Origin: CAYWWY01 sp964462525
GTDB lineage: Bacteria; Thermotogota; Thermotogae; MWEM01
Reading direction: 5' to 3'
Assembly (NCBI GenBank): GCA_964462525.1
Contig: CAYWWY010000001.1
Coordinates: 434,001 to 498,000 of the forward strand
Length of the DNA: 64,000 nucleotides
Shown: positions 34,769-44,720 of the stretch, one piece after another
Position numbering within the stretch: the first letter of the stretch is position 1
How the letters are laid out: every line of letters begins with the position of its first letter
The notes under the pieces: generated by a model
Told to the model about the DNA's origin: nothing
The model's input: only the letters and a program-made list of their open reading frames with translations
The model's database searches: none
Translations under genes and position numbers: made by a program

Positions 34769-36418
34769 TCAGTTTATCTCTGCTTGGATTGCCTTAAAGA
34801 ATCTGAGCCAATTGGCTATTCGTTGATCAAACTCATGCACTTGTATCAACTCTTCTTCGGATAGATCGGTTTGCCAAAGGTTGAAAAGAAGAAACAACCA
34901 ACGATCTAAGGTTTCTTCATGAATCCATTCTTCGAACAAGCTGTCCAGATCCTTAAGATCTTCTCTTCCCCAATGATAGATTTTCTGAGAAAAAGACCAG
35001 GAGATGTCCATGGTATCTTGAATCCATCGTTCATGCATCGCTTCAAAGGCGCATGAATCATCAAGCAGTATGGACTCCACCCAAGTCTGAAAACACCGGC
35101 ACAGAGCTAGGAATTTCATGCTTCCGGCAACCCCTACAGAAAAATGAGTCCATGCCCGTTCTAACTCAAAAGGATAGGAGAAGTATTGCGAAAAAATGGG
35201 CAGCAAAAGGTCCAAAAGGATTAATGGAACCGGTTGATCCATTTCAGGAAATGGGATGACCCCTTCGATAATGGAACGAAGCACGGAACGATGGGTTTCC
35301 GGTACTGATCCCTGAACCCAACTCTGAGAAAGGTACGTCTGAAGGTGAAATGGAAGAACTGGACCATTCCTCCGCTCGGAGTCCATATGAAGTTGGACGA
35401 GGCTATGAAGATGGCTTGCCGGCACATCGCAAGAAGCGTCAAGTTTCGTTTCCAATTCTCCTGCCCTTCCCCACTGTCCCATTAAGAGTAAGAATCGAAA
35501 CCAATTCCATGAAAACCGTTCATCATCGATTGAAGCGCCCAGTTCCCACGCTTCATCATATAAACCCATCTGTTTATAGAGAACAAACAGCTGATTCTTG
35601 GGTCCAAATGCCTCAGGTTTCATCTCTGTACACTGTTTCAAATGAATGATCGCTTGAAAAGGCTGTTCCAATCGCTGCAATGTAAATGCGAGATTGTAAT
35701 GTCCTTCAAAAAGATCGGAATCTACATTTATGGCCCGTCTCAAAAACTTTTCCGCTTGCTCAAACCGTTGTTCTGTATTGAATAAGACCCCCAAACGTAC
35801 CATAGCTGGGGAAAATGAGTAGGAGGAGCGTATTAAAGACTGTTCGTACCATAGCTTTGCCGCTTCCAAGTTTCCTGATTTCATTGACAGATCTCCGAGT
35901 TTCAAGTACGCTGGAAAGAATTGAAGATCCAAGGTGATCAGATGTTCGAAGATGGGAATGGCCTCCTCCTCTTCCCCCTTTTCAATAAGGACTTCTCCTA
36001 ACTCAAAACAAGCCGGTCCAAATGTTGGATTCCTTTGAATCGCATCTCGATAATGACCTTCAGCCTCTCCCCAGAACCCTTGCGATCGAGCGATGTATCC
36101 GGAATAAAAAGGAACGCGGAAATCTTCTGGACTGATATGTTTGGCTGTTTCAACCAACCGTAAAGCATCATCAATCTCTCCGTGATCCACATTGTGTTTG
36201 ACCATCTCAAACAAAAAAAACAGATAGTAGGATCGATAGTAATCATCGGGCTCTTTCTGATACTGGCTTTCCAAACCTCGGAATATGATTTCCAATGGGA
36301 TGGACCGTTCCGGATGGAGCGATGATGCGTCTTCGATCCGTATGGGAAGCCGAATGGGCAAGTTCTTCGCTTTGGCCATCTCCGGCCGCAAATGCAAGTA
36401 AAGAATCCCTTGAGCCAC
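34769..36418 (-). CDS. Tetratricopeptide-repeat protein, function unknown
   Basis: 549 residues. Residues about 60-300 consist of seven or so TPR units (for example AEGHYRDAIQRNPTFGPACFELGEVLIEKG split over helices A/B, and EAAKLWYEQSL, QAEKFLRRAINVD), a protein-protein interaction scaffold. Residues about 310-549 are helical and Trp-rich, with no recognised domain. No signal peptide. GTG start, in a TGAGTG junction directly after the RemA-like gene, with AAGGGG upstream. The C-terminal half and the partner are unknown. Confidence 0.8.
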   Translation of the reverse strand: MAQGILYLHLRPEMAKAKNLPIRLPIRIEDASSLHPERSIPLEIIFRGLESQYQKEPDDYYRSYYLFFLFEMVKHNVDHGEIDDALRLVETAKHISPEDFRVPFYSGYIARSQGFWGEAEGHYRDAIQRNPTFGPACFELGEVLIEKGEEEEAIPIFEHLITLDLQFFPAYLKLGDLSMKSGNLEAAKLWYEQSLIRSSYSFSPAMVRLGVLFNTEQRFEQAEKFLRRAINVDSDLFEGHYNLAFTLQRLEQPFQAIIHLKQCTEMKPEAFGPKNQLFVLYKQMGLYDEAWELGASIDDERFSWNWFRFLLLMGQWGRAGELETKLDASCDVPASHLHSLVQLHMDSERRNGPVLPFHLQTYLSQSWVQGSVPETHRSVLRSIIEGVIPFPEMDQPVPLILLDLLLPIFSQYFSYPFELERAWTHFSVGVAGSMKFLALCRCFQTWVESILLDDSCAFEAMHERWIQDTMDISWSFSQKIYHWGREDLKDLDSLFEEWIHEETLDRWLFLLFNLWQTDLSEEELIQVHEFDQRIANWLRFFKAIQAEIN

Positions 36419-36670
36419 TCACGACCCCTTCAGAAACTCTTGGATAAACGCGTCCAATGGAACCACACTCAGGATGATATGACCGCTGTCCATGAGAATG
36501 ATCGATTTCATTTCATACCCGTATGTAAGGTTGATCACCATCTCTTCTTGACCTGCCAGGGTCTTTCGTTTGCGCATTCCTGAATGCTCCGAAGAAAATA
36601 CGGATTTTACCCGATCTCTAATAATGAAGGAATTAAACCCTAAATGAATCAAAAGATTGGACCGTGTCAC
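36419..36670 (-). CDS. RemA-like (DUF370) DNA-binding regulator
   Basis: An 83-residue protein resembling RemA/DUF370: LIHLGFNSFIIRDRVKSV, a central 'RKRKTLAGQEEMVINLTYG' region and the diagnostic MKSIILMDSGHIILSVVP (compare the family's TRAVIITDSGHVILS). In Bacillus RemA activates matrix and osmoprotection genes. In other phyla it is often linked to gmk. GTG start at 36670 with GAGGAG upstream overlaps the galT stop by four bases. The central part deviates from the usual 'DATYGRKTRAV' form, so the DNA-binding surface may have changed. Confidence 0.75.
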   Translation of the reverse strand: MTRSNLLIHLGFNSFIIRDRVKSVFSSEHSGMRKRKTLAGQEEMVINLTYGYEMKSIILMDSGHIILSVVPLDAFIQEFLKGS

Positions 36671-37665
36671 AACTCCACTCCTCGAAGGTATTTCGCTGCG
36701 TCTTCAGGCGGGGTCGGATTAATGTAAAATCCAGAACCCCACTCAAAACCAGCAACCTTTGTGAGCCTTGGAACAATCTCCATATGCCAATGATAAGAGT
36801 GGCGCCCATCTCCATTGGCAGGACCTGTATGAAGCATAAAGTTATAGGGAGGATTATCCAAAGCTTTATAAATCCGCAGCAATGAATTCCGTAAAATTTG
36901 AGCAAAACCTTGGACTTGCGTTTCATGGATTTCTCCAAAATCAAAGGCATGCTCTTTGGGCAATACCCATGTCTCAAACGGAAATCGAGAGGCGTACGGA
37001 TTGATCGCGATGAATTGGTCATTCTCTTCCACCACCCGAACACTTTCCATCCGTTCCTGGTAAATAATGTCGCAATAGACACATCGTTCTTTGTATTCAA
37101 AATACATTTGAGAGCCTTGCAGTTCCTCAACCACTCTTTTGGGTAAGATGGGCGTTGCGATAATTTGGGAATGCGCATGAGCAAGCGAAGCTCCTGCATC
37201 TCGTTTGTGGTTTTTAAAGATAAGAATGTACTTCACCGATGGGTTTTTGGAAATCACGTTATATCTGGCCTTGTACGCCCAAATGATCTCTTCCACCTGA
37301 CTATCTTCAAGGGTCGCGAAATGCGCATTGTGATCAGGAGTTTCGATAACAATTTCATGATACCCAAAGCCCATCATTGCATCATACATTCCATGGCCAT
37401 ACCGTTCCAGTTTTAACTCCGGATCTAGAGCGGGGAATTTGTTAGGAACGACGCGAATCCACCATTTGGGGGTATTTGGTGCTGTTTCTGGAGGTCGAAA
37501 GGCGAGAACTTCCGGTGGTGTTGTGTATTCATTTCCATAATCGAATGGGCAAAAAGCGCTCTTCATTTCATCATTATCCCGAGCAAAGTCCATTGGTCTT
37601 TTGGATCGTTCGGTTGCGATAATCACCCAACGGTTCGTCACCGGGTCTTTTCTTAATTCGGGCAT
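36667..37665 (-). CDS. galT: Galactose-1-phosphate uridylyltransferase
   Basis: A 332-residue HIT-superfamily enzyme of the Leloir pathway. It shows LRKDPVTNRWVIIATER at the N-terminus, the zinc pocket Cys of FCPFD, the active-site AHAHSQIIA (HxHxQ), CVYC (another metal pair), and a C-terminal HYHW-like segment SYHWHMEIVPR. It exchanges UDP between glucose 1-phosphate and galactose 1-phosphate. Adjacent to glgA with a three-base gap, the same pairing I recall from Thermotoga genomes. Confidence 0.92.
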   Translation of the reverse strand: MPELRKDPVTNRWVIIATERSKRPMDFARDNDEMKSAFCPFDYGNEYTTPPEVLAFRPPETAPNTPKWWIRVVPNKFPALDPELKLERYGHGMYDAMMGFGYHEIVIETPDHNAHFATLEDSQVEEIIWAYKARYNVISKNPSVKYILIFKNHKRDAGASLAHAHSQIIATPILPKRVVEELQGSQMYFEYKERCVYCDIIYQERMESVRVVEENDQFIAINPYASRFPFETWVLPKEHAFDFGEIHETQVQGFAQILRNSLLRIYKALDNPPYNFMLHTGPANGDGRHSYHWHMEIVPRLTKVAGFEWGSGFYINPTPPEDAAKYLRGVEL

Positions 37666-37668
37666 ATC

Positions 37669-39144
37669 CTATGATCTCCTTTCCCACAATCCTTTTCTCT
37701 TCAGGCCTTCTTGATACACATACAGGTATTCTTGCGCGGAATGCTCCCAAGAAAAATCTTCTTTCATTGCATTCTGAATCAATTGTTTCCAATGATCCGG
37801 TTGAGAGTAAAAGAAAATGGAGCGAACAATCGCGTGCAAGAGATGGGATTCATGATAGAGGGAAAAACCAAAACCATTCCCTGTACCCGTACGTTCTTCA
37901 TATTCTTTTACAGTGTCTGCAAGACCTCCTGTATAGCGAACAACTGGAATCGTACCCATCCGTAGGCTATACATCTGTCCCAATCCGCATGGCTCATAAC
38001 GGGAAGGCATCAAAAACATATCACTCCCTGAATAAATCCGGTCTGCCAATTGTAAGTCAAAGCAAATCTTGGCCGAGACTTTTTGGGGGTCATCTTTGTG
38101 CAGCTTTTGGAAAAAAGCTTCATAATTCGCTTCACCAGTACCCAAGATAATAATCTGAATCGGCAAACAAGAAAAGTAGCGGGCAATTCGGGTCAGGAGA
38201 TCCAACCCTTTCTGAGTTGCCAATCGAGTAACAAGGCCCATGATCGGGATTTTGGGATTGATCTCCAATCCCAATTCTTTTTGAAGCTCTTCTTTGTTTC
38301 TCTCTTTTCCTGAAAGGTCATTATGGTCAAAATGATGGGGGATGGTTTGCAGGGTCTTTGGATTAAAGGCATCATAATCGATTCCATTAATGATTCCATA
38401 CAACGAGTCACTACGAATACTCAAAATCCCTTCCATTCGCTCCCCATAATCCTTTGTTTGGATTTCTTGCGCATAGGTTGGACTAACCGTTGTGATAAAA
38501 TCGGAAAAAAGGATCCCGCCTTTCAAAAGGTTGATTTCCCCATAAAATTCCAAAGCATCAACATTGTATAGGTAATGAGGAAGGCCCGCAAAATTTAAGT
38601 ACCGACTGGCCAGTCTCCCTTGATATCCTAAATTGTGAATCGTGAAAACCGTCAATATATTTTGGAAAAAGGGAGAGTCGCGGAAAAGCGTTTTGAGATA
38701 AACCGGTATCAATCCTGCTTGCCAATCATGGCAATGGACAACTGTATACGGATCTCCGATCTGTTTCATGGCTTCCAACGCAGCAACATTAAAAAAAACG
38801 GCTTGTTCTCCTTCTTCGGGGGTTCCATAGATTTGTTCCGAACTGAAATACTTAGAATTCTCTAAAAGAAACACTCGGGTTTTCTTGGTTCCGGGAAGCG
38901 ATGTCTGATATATATCAACTTCTTCGCGTGATTGGATAAAGGGTACTGAGAGGCCTTTTTTTTGTAAATGAACGGAAAGCCCCAGAGCCTCTGTGTTTTT
39001 TTTAACCACAGCATGAAAGGGCATAAAAATATCGATTTCTACCCCCAAAGCCTCCAAGTATTTGGGGAGGGTTCCGACAACATCTGCCAAACCTCCTACC
39101 TTTGCCAAGGGGTACACCTCGAAGGATACCATCGCTACTCTCAT
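37669..39144 (-). CDS. glgA: Glycogen synthase (GT5)
   Basis: 491 residues, two Rossmann domains. The ADP-glucose signature AKVGGLADVVGTLP lies near the N-terminus, with HCHDWQAGLIPVYL and TIHNLGYQG following. The C-domain has VTRLATQKGLDLL and the acidic MPSRYEPCGLGQMYSLRMGTIP loop containing the catalytic Glu. It extends alpha-1,4-glucan from a nucleotide-glucose donor. ATG 39144 is chosen because AAGGAGG lies seven bases upstream. The frame runs to 39189 without a site. No glgC or glgB is in the window. Confidence 0.95.
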   Translation of the reverse strand: MRVAMVSFEVYPLAKVGGLADVVGTLPKYLEALGVEIDIFMPFHAVVKKNTEALGLSVHLQKKGLSVPFIQSREEVDIYQTSLPGTKKTRVFLLENSKYFSSEQIYGTPEEGEQAVFFNVAALEAMKQIGDPYTVVHCHDWQAGLIPVYLKTLFRDSPFFQNILTVFTIHNLGYQGRLASRYLNFAGLPHYLYNVDALEFYGEINLLKGGILFSDFITTVSPTYAQEIQTKDYGERMEGILSIRSDSLYGIINGIDYDAFNPKTLQTIPHHFDHNDLSGKERNKEELQKELGLEINPKIPIMGLVTRLATQKGLDLLTRIARYFSCLPIQIIILGTGEANYEAFFQKLHKDDPQKVSAKICFDLQLADRIYSGSDMFLMPSRYEPCGLGQMYSLRMGTIPVVRYTGGLADTVKEYEERTGTGNGFGFSLYHESHLLHAIVRSIFFYSQPDHWKQLIQNAMKEDFSWEHSAQEYLYVYQEGLKRKGLWERRS

Positions 39145-39223
39145 GTAATTCCTCCTTAGCTGTCTATGAGGTTTTGATACGTACAACATTCGCTGAAAAA
39201 TGATCGAATACCATTATGCGCTT

Positions 39224-40633
39224 CTACTTATGTATCGATCGATTACGAGAAGAAATAAACTCGTGAATCCCTCTTGCTGCTGCTTTTCCTGCTCCCATCG
39301 CTTCAATAACCGTAGCCGATCCAGTTACGATGTCGCCGCCCGCGTATACCCCAGGCAAAGAAGTGATCCCATCATCTCCAAAGGTCTGGATATTGCCCCA
39401 TTGATTGACGGAGAGTTCTCTGCCTGAATCAAACAAGACCCGATTGGCCGATTGACCAATCGCTTCAATCACCAAATCAATTGGTAATTCTTCGATCGCC
39501 CCAGGGATTGGAATTGGTCTTCTCCGACCCGATTCATCTTTTTGACCCAATTCCATTTTTTGTACCTGAACGCGGTGCACCCATCCCTCTTCTCCCAAAT
39601 ATGCCACAGGGGCTGATAACCATTTGAACTGGACACCCTCTTCCATTGAATGATGAATCTCTTCCATTCTCGCAGGTAGTTCAGACCGCGTACGCCGATA
39701 GACGATAGTAACAGAATCTGCTTCGGAACGGATTGCACTTCGAGCGCAATCCAAAGCGACATTGCCTCCTCCTACAACAATTACATGCCCGTGAACGCTA
39801 ATCGGTGTATCGTACTCGGGGAATCGATACGCTTTCATTAGGTTGATCCGCGTCAAGAATTCGCTTGAAGACATGACCCCATTCAAATTGGTTCCTGGAA
39901 TACCCATGAATTTTGGAGTGCCGGTCCCTATCCCGAGAAAAACGGCATCGTATTGATCAATCAATTCCTCTAGAAGAACTGTTTTCCCAACAATTACATT
40001 TGTTTCAAGCTGAACACCCAATTCTAGAATGGTATTCACCTCACGTTCTACGATCTTCTTTGGAAGGCGAAATTCAGGGATTCCATAGACCAGAACACCA
40101 CCGGGAGTGTGGAGGGCTTCCAATATCGTAACGGCATACCCCATTCTCGACAGCTCACTGCTGCAAGTCAATCCGGCGGGACCACTTCCTACGACCGCGA
40201 CCCGGCCCGTTCCGATGAGCGGGATTTGGGGTAGAGTAACGGGATTGAGCGCCTCCCAGTCAGAAACAAATCGTTCTAAACGACCAATTGCAACCGACTC
40301 TGTTTCCCGGACTTTGGAGAGCAAACAGGCCTTTTCACATTGCGTTTCCTGAGGGCAAACTCTTCCACAAATTGCAGGAAGACTGTTCGAAAACTTGAGA
40401 ATCAACGAGGCCTCTTCCATTCGATTCTCACGAAGCGCTTTGATGAAACCTGGGATATCGATGCCTACTGGGCAACCACCGATACACGGAGCGTCTTTGC
40501 ACTGAAGGCAGCGATTCGCTTCTTGAAAGGCCTCATCTTGTGAATACCCCAAAGCGACTTCCTCAAAGTGCGTAATCCTTTTTTTGGAATCGAGTTCGCG
40601 CATGGGCGTCTGTATTTTTTGCTTGGATTTCAT
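39224..40633 (-). CDS. nfnB: NfnB/SudA/GltD-type NAD(P)H oxidoreductase, large subunit
   Basis: 469 residues. The N-terminal domain binds two iron-sulfur clusters (RCLQCKDAPCIGGCPVGIDIP and CGRVCPQETQCEKAC). Two nucleotide-binding folds follow: FAD at VAVVGSGPAGLTCSSELSRMG and NADPH at VIVVGGGNVALDCARSA. The C-terminal GDIVTGSATVIEAMGAGK closes the FAD site. With the next gene upstream it makes the NfnAB complex (NADH-dependent reduced ferredoxin:NADP+ oxidoreductase) or the closely related sulfide dehydrogenase. The lengths of both subunits fit NfnAB. ATG overlaps nfnA by four bases. Glutamate synthase small-subunit annotation is a common mislabel for this family. Confidence 0.9.
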   Translation of the reverse strand: MKSKQKIQTPMRELDSKKRITHFEEVALGYSQDEAFQEANRCLQCKDAPCIGGCPVGIDIPGFIKALRENRMEEASLILKFSNSLPAICGRVCPQETQCEKACLLSKVRETESVAIGRLERFVSDWEALNPVTLPQIPLIGTGRVAVVGSGPAGLTCSSELSRMGYAVTILEALHTPGGVLVYGIPEFRLPKKIVEREVNTILELGVQLETNVIVGKTVLLEELIDQYDAVFLGIGTGTPKFMGIPGTNLNGVMSSSEFLTRINLMKAYRFPEYDTPISVHGHVIVVGGGNVALDCARSAIRSEADSVTIVYRRTRSELPARMEEIHHSMEEGVQFKWLSAPVAYLGEEGWVHRVQVQKMELGQKDESGRRRPIPIPGAIEELPIDLVIEAIGQSANRVLFDSGRELSVNQWGNIQTFGDDGITSLPGVYAGGDIVTGSATVIEAMGAGKAAARGIHEFISSRNRSIHK

Positions 40634-41478
40634 TGATTCGCCTCATCGATCTTCGATCCTTTGCATATCGTGAAAGACTCCTTTTCTTGAGAAGCAAACT
40701 GTTTCTGTCGGAGGATCAGATTATCCCAATCCACCAGGCTTCCTTCGAACTCAGGACCATCCACACAAGCATAACGAATTTTTCCGTTGACCATAACTCG
40801 ACATCCACCACACATACCGGTTCCATCAATCATAATGGGATTCAATGAGGTCCATATTGGTAACCCCATTGATTGGGCCTTCTGAGAAACGAATTTCATC
40901 ATGATCGTGGGGCCGATCGCCCAACCTTGATCGAATCGAACCTTTTGATTCTGCAAGAAATCCATTCCTGCGGTAACCGTCCCGCGAATTCCTTCTGATC
41001 CATCATCGGTTGTACACACCAAGCGATCGACCATATGGTTGATCCGATCTTTCAAGATAAGATACTTACGGTTTCGAGCACCCAAAACCGCAGTAATTGA
41101 GTTTCCATTTTTTTTCAGAGCCTGAGCAATAGGCGCAATTGCTGCTATACCAACCCCTCCGCCAATCACCAAAGCGGTTTTTTTCGATGGAATATCTGAG
41201 GGTTTTCCTAAAGGACCTGCTATATCCAAAACAGTGTTACCCTGTCCAATATCGCACAGTTTGCGTGTGCTGGTCCCGATCACTTGGACAACAAGATCAA
41301 CAAACCCTTCTGCTGCATCGACATCCATGATCGTAAGCGGAATTCGCTCCGCGACAGAATCTGCGCGCACTACCACAAACTGTCCGGCTCGAGCTGCTTT
41401 TGCAACCAGAGGGGCAAGGATGCGTAGCTGGAAAATATCAGGGGCAATCTCTCGCTTCTGAATCATCTGAAATCCCAT
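40630..41478 (-). CDS. nfnA: NfnA/SudB-type FAD and [2Fe-2S] subunit
   Basis: 282 residues of the ferredoxin-NADP reductase/dihydroorotate dehydrogenase electron-transfer class. FAD site: ERIPLTIMDVD. NAD site: ALVIGGGVGIAAIAPIAQAL. The C-terminal [2Fe-2S] site is DGTGMCGGCRV plus RYACVDGPEF. In NfnA one ligand is Asp, which this pattern allows. The subunit takes electrons from NADH at the FAD that performs bifurcation/confurcation with NfnB. ATG with AAAGGT upstream, 17 bases from the ileS stop. Its presence supports an anaerobic redox metabolism. Confidence 0.9.
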   Translation of the reverse strand: MGFQMIQKREIAPDIFQLRILAPLVAKAARAGQFVVVRADSVAERIPLTIMDVDAAEGFVDLVVQVIGTSTRKLCDIGQGNTVLDIAGPLGKPSDIPSKKTALVIGGGVGIAAIAPIAQALKKNGNSITAVLGARNRKYLILKDRINHMVDRLVCTTDDGSEGIRGTVTAGMDFLQNQKVRFDQGWAIGPTIMMKFVSQKAQSMGLPIWTSLNPIMIDGTGMCGGCRVMVNGKIRYACVDGPEFEGSLVDWDNLILRQKQFASQEKESFTICKGSKIDEANQ

Positions 41479-41495
41479 GGATCATCTACCTTTCA

Positions 41496-44261
41496 TCAAA
41501 ATGACGGGTAATACTCTTGAATTACCTTTTGGCATCTAGGGCAAATATCAGAAACTGGTTCCGAAGATACGTGCCCAGATACAGGGAAGAAAGTCCAACA
41601 TCTTTGACATTTCTTTCCTTCAACGGGAGAAACAGTGATTACGGTATCTTGAGATGATGAGCGGGACGGATCGATCACCAAAGTTGAAATAATCAGAAGC
41701 TCCTTTAGCGTATGGACCCGTTCTTGCCAATGAGAAGGAGGATGGGTTTCTCCTTGTCCAAATGCAATCCGAACGCATGCGTCCAAAGAATGACCAATTG
41801 ACCCTTCTTTTCGCGCTTTTTCTAATTCTGCGTTTACCCGTTCTTTCATTTCCAACAGCTCGTTCATAGACGTTTCGAGAGCTCCGTCTTCCCAACTTGA
41901 TGATAATTCGGGCCATCGTTCGGCTTGAACGGTCTTATGCGTTGGGTTGTTTCTCGAAATGTGCCGATATACTTCCTCAGAAGTAAAGGTCAACACAGGC
42001 GCGAAGATCAGGTTCAAGCTATGCAAAATCCAAAAAAACGCCGTTTGAGCGCTTCTTCTTTGGCTCGAATCCGGACCCTCAACATACATCCGATCCTTAA
42101 CAACATCAAGGTATACAGCGCTTAGCTCGTTGACGATAAATTGGTTCAAGACCTGATAGGCCCGATAAAACTCATAATTTTCATGATCTTGGGTAACTCG
42201 GGTAGTCACCCGCTTCAGAACCGACAGAATCCAACGATCTAAATCCATCATCTGATCATAGGGGATTGCATCGTGTTCCAAATCGAAATCATATAGGTTT
42301 CCAATCAAAAACCGCAATGTGTTTCGGATCTTTTTGTAGGTATCCACCTGCTGAAGCAAAATTTCCATCGATACGTTAATGTCATTTCGATAATCAGCGC
42401 CGGCTACCCACAAACGAAGGATTTCTGCCCCATATTTCTCATAAATTTCCTCAGGATCGATCACATTCCCCATTGACTTGCTCATCTTGAACCCTTTTCC
42501 GTCTCGAATAAAGCCATGGGTAACAACCTCTTTATAGGGCGCGATCCCATGCCGAACCATGGAAAGAAAGATAGAAGCCTGAAACCACCCTCTGTGTTGA
42601 TCGCTTCCTTCAAAATAAAGGTCTGCCGGGAATCCCAGGTCTTCTCTTTTGTTTAAAACCGCCTCAAAAGAAGATCCCGAGTCCACCCAGACATCCAGAA
42701 TATCCGCTTCTTTATGAAAGCGAGTCCCACCACAATTGGGACAGGCAAATCCTGAAGGCAACAATTCTTTGGCTTCTTTCTGATACCATATATTGGAACC
42801 GTATGAACGGACCAGGGGAATCAAATGCTCTATGGTCTCTTTGCTTAAGACTACCTCTCCACAATCTTGGCAATAAAATGCGGGAATCGGGATTCCCCAA
42901 GAACGTTGTCGCGAAATACACCAATCGGGTCTATCTTGAATTGTCCCCTGAATCCGATTGAACCCCCATTTGGGAATCCACCGGACTTGCTGAATCTCTT
43001 CTAACACTTTATCTTTAAGCCGATGTTCTCCCATGCTGATAAACCACTGTTCTGTCGCCCGAAAGATAATCGGTTTTTTGCAGCGCCAACAATGTGGGTA
43101 CGAGTGTTCGATTGTCTGCGCAAGAATCAACCGACCAGTCCCTGCAAGGTCATCAATAATCTTTTTATTCGCGGAAAAAACGAATTCTCCTTCATACGGC
43201 CCAGCCTCGGTTGTAAATACCCCCTTATGATTCACAGGAGACAAAACATCCAACCCGTATTTTTGGCCGCTATGAAAATCATCGACTCCATGTCCCGGAG
43301 CAGTATGGACACACCCGGTACCGGTGTCCATCGTTACGTAATCAGCTAGTACGACGGGAGAAAACCGATTAAAGAAGGGATGCCGTGTTTTCAAACCTTC
43401 TAGGTCTTTCCCCAAGCATTCATGGGCGACTTCATACTCCGAAACGCCGATTGCTTCCATCAATGATTTGACTAAGTCTGCAGCGAGAATCCAATACTCG
43501 TGACCTACTTTGATACGCGCGTATCGTTCTGTTGGGTGTACGGCAATTGCCATATTCGCGGGAAGGGTCCATGGAGTCGTTGTCCATATGATTACATAGG
43601 CTCCTGGTTCTCCTTCTAAGGCAAATCGCACATATATTGAATCCGATTGCACGTCTTTATATTCAATTTCAGCTTCCGCTAAAGCAGTCTCGCAATTGGG
43701 ACACCAATGGACCACTTTTTTGCTTCGGTACAGGCTCCCCCACTCAATCAAAACTCGAATGTTTTCGAGCACTTCCGCTTCGTAGCCAGGATCTAGGGTC
43801 ACGTATGGATCGTCCCATTTTCCCCGTACTCCCAATCGTTTGAACTGTTCCCTTTGAATATCCAAATACTGCAATGCAAAGTCTTTACACAGATCCCGAA
43901 TCTTGGATTTCGGGAGTTCATGAGCCTTATGACCCAGCTTCGTGGTAACTTGATGCTCGATGGGCAACCCGTGCGTATCCCATCCGGGAACATACGGGGC
44001 AGAGAAGCCGCGCATGGTTTTGAATTTGACAATAATATCCTTTAGGATCTTATTAAGTGCCGTCCCAATGTGTATCTTTCCATTTGCGTACGGAGGACCA
44101 TCATGGAGAACAAAGGGGGGACATCCTTCTCGATGTTTCTGAACATAGGCATATAGATCCATATCTTCCCATTGTTTCAACTGCTCGGGTTCTTTTTGCG
44201 CCAAATTTGCCCGCATGGGAAAACTGGTTTTCGGCAAACACAGGGTATCTTTATACTCCAT
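41496..44261 (-). CDS. ileS: Isoleucyl-tRNA synthetase
   Basis: 921 residues, class I synthetase charging tRNA-Ile. It has the HIGH motif as GKIHIGTALN, the editing (CP1) domain with TTTPWTLPAN and VHTAPGHGVDDF, the KMSKS motif as GFKMSKSMGN, and a C-terminal zinc site CQRCW...CPRC. The bacterial-type start of Leu-Pro-Lys-Thr-(Asx/Ser)-Phe-Pro-Met is seen (LCLPKTSFPMRANL). ATG 44261 is favoured by GGGAGG eight bases upstream over the frame's earlier start at 44282. The short form with this zinc finger is the common bacterial IleRS type. Confidence 0.97.
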   Translation of the reverse strand: MEYKDTLCLPKTSFPMRANLAQKEPEQLKQWEDMDLYAYVQKHREGCPPFVLHDGPPYANGKIHIGTALNKILKDIIVKFKTMRGFSAPYVPGWDTHGLPIEHQVTTKLGHKAHELPKSKIRDLCKDFALQYLDIQREQFKRLGVRGKWDDPYVTLDPGYEAEVLENIRVLIEWGSLYRSKKVVHWCPNCETALAEAEIEYKDVQSDSIYVRFALEGEPGAYVIIWTTTPWTLPANMAIAVHPTERYARIKVGHEYWILAADLVKSLMEAIGVSEYEVAHECLGKDLEGLKTRHPFFNRFSPVVLADYVTMDTGTGCVHTAPGHGVDDFHSGQKYGLDVLSPVNHKGVFTTEAGPYEGEFVFSANKKIIDDLAGTGRLILAQTIEHSYPHCWRCKKPIIFRATEQWFISMGEHRLKDKVLEEIQQVRWIPKWGFNRIQGTIQDRPDWCISRQRSWGIPIPAFYCQDCGEVVLSKETIEHLIPLVRSYGSNIWYQKEAKELLPSGFACPNCGGTRFHKEADILDVWVDSGSSFEAVLNKREDLGFPADLYFEGSDQHRGWFQASIFLSMVRHGIAPYKEVVTHGFIRDGKGFKMSKSMGNVIDPEEIYEKYGAEILRLWVAGADYRNDINVSMEILLQQVDTYKKIRNTLRFLIGNLYDFDLEHDAIPYDQMMDLDRWILSVLKRVTTRVTQDHENYEFYRAYQVLNQFIVNELSAVYLDVVKDRMYVEGPDSSQRRSAQTAFFWILHSLNLIFAPVLTFTSEEVYRHISRNNPTHKTVQAERWPELSSSWEDGALETSMNELLEMKERVNAELEKARKEGSIGHSLDACVRIAFGQGETHPPSHWQERVHTLKELLIISTLVIDPSRSSSQDTVITVSPVEGKKCQRCWTFFPVSGHVSSEPVSDICPRCQKVIQEYYPSF

Positions 44262-44286
44262 TGAACATGCCTCCCTAATCAAAATT

Positions 44287-44649
44287 CTATAGTTTGCTTA
44301 AATCGGAGATGGCTTGCTTCAATTCGGTGAAATCGGAGCTCTTGACCACATACGCGTCGGCAGCCCACGATGAAAGATCAGCTTTATAGTGGCTGTATGC
44401 TGTGAGCAGGATAATTTTCACCGGGATTTTCTTGTCCCGAATGAGACCGGCTACTTCCAAACCAGACATTCCGGGCATTTCAACATCAATGGTTACTAGA
44501 TCATATTCATTGATGGTTAACCGCTCCATCCCTTCTTGTGCATTTGAAGCCGTATCGACTGTAAACCCTTCATCCTGGAGTTCTTCGGCAATCAGAATTC
44601 GCATATTTTCTTCATCCTCAATGACCAAAACCCGTTGTGATTGATCCAT
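44287..44649 (-). CDS. Single-domain response regulator (CheY-like receiver)
   Basis: 120 residues, receiver domain only. The acidic pocket (E11-D12 of VIEDEEN), the phospho-acceptor Asp (TIDVEMPGMSG, about D55), the Thr of LLTAYS and the conserved Lys (VVKSSD) are all present. No output domain, so it acts through a partner protein. It lies 71 bases downstream of the histidine kinase gene and is the likely substrate. ATG with an almost perfect AGGAGGTG upstream, suggesting high expression. Confidence 0.92.
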   Translation of the reverse strand: MDQSQRVLVIEDEENMRILIAEELQDEGFTVDTASNAQEGMERLTINEYDLVTIDVEMPGMSGLEVAGLIRDKKIPVKIILLTAYSHYKADLSSWAADAYVVKSSDFTELKQAISDLSKL

Positions 44650-44720
44650 TGCTTCACCTCCTTATTTGCCTTTTCATTACGGTAATCTTTTATTTAGGCC
44701 ATCATATAGACGACTTATGA

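Noticed and set aside
43023..43349. Plus-strand frame inside ileS
   Set aside because: Lies wholly within a well-conserved synthetase gene on the other strand, with no start or ribosome support.
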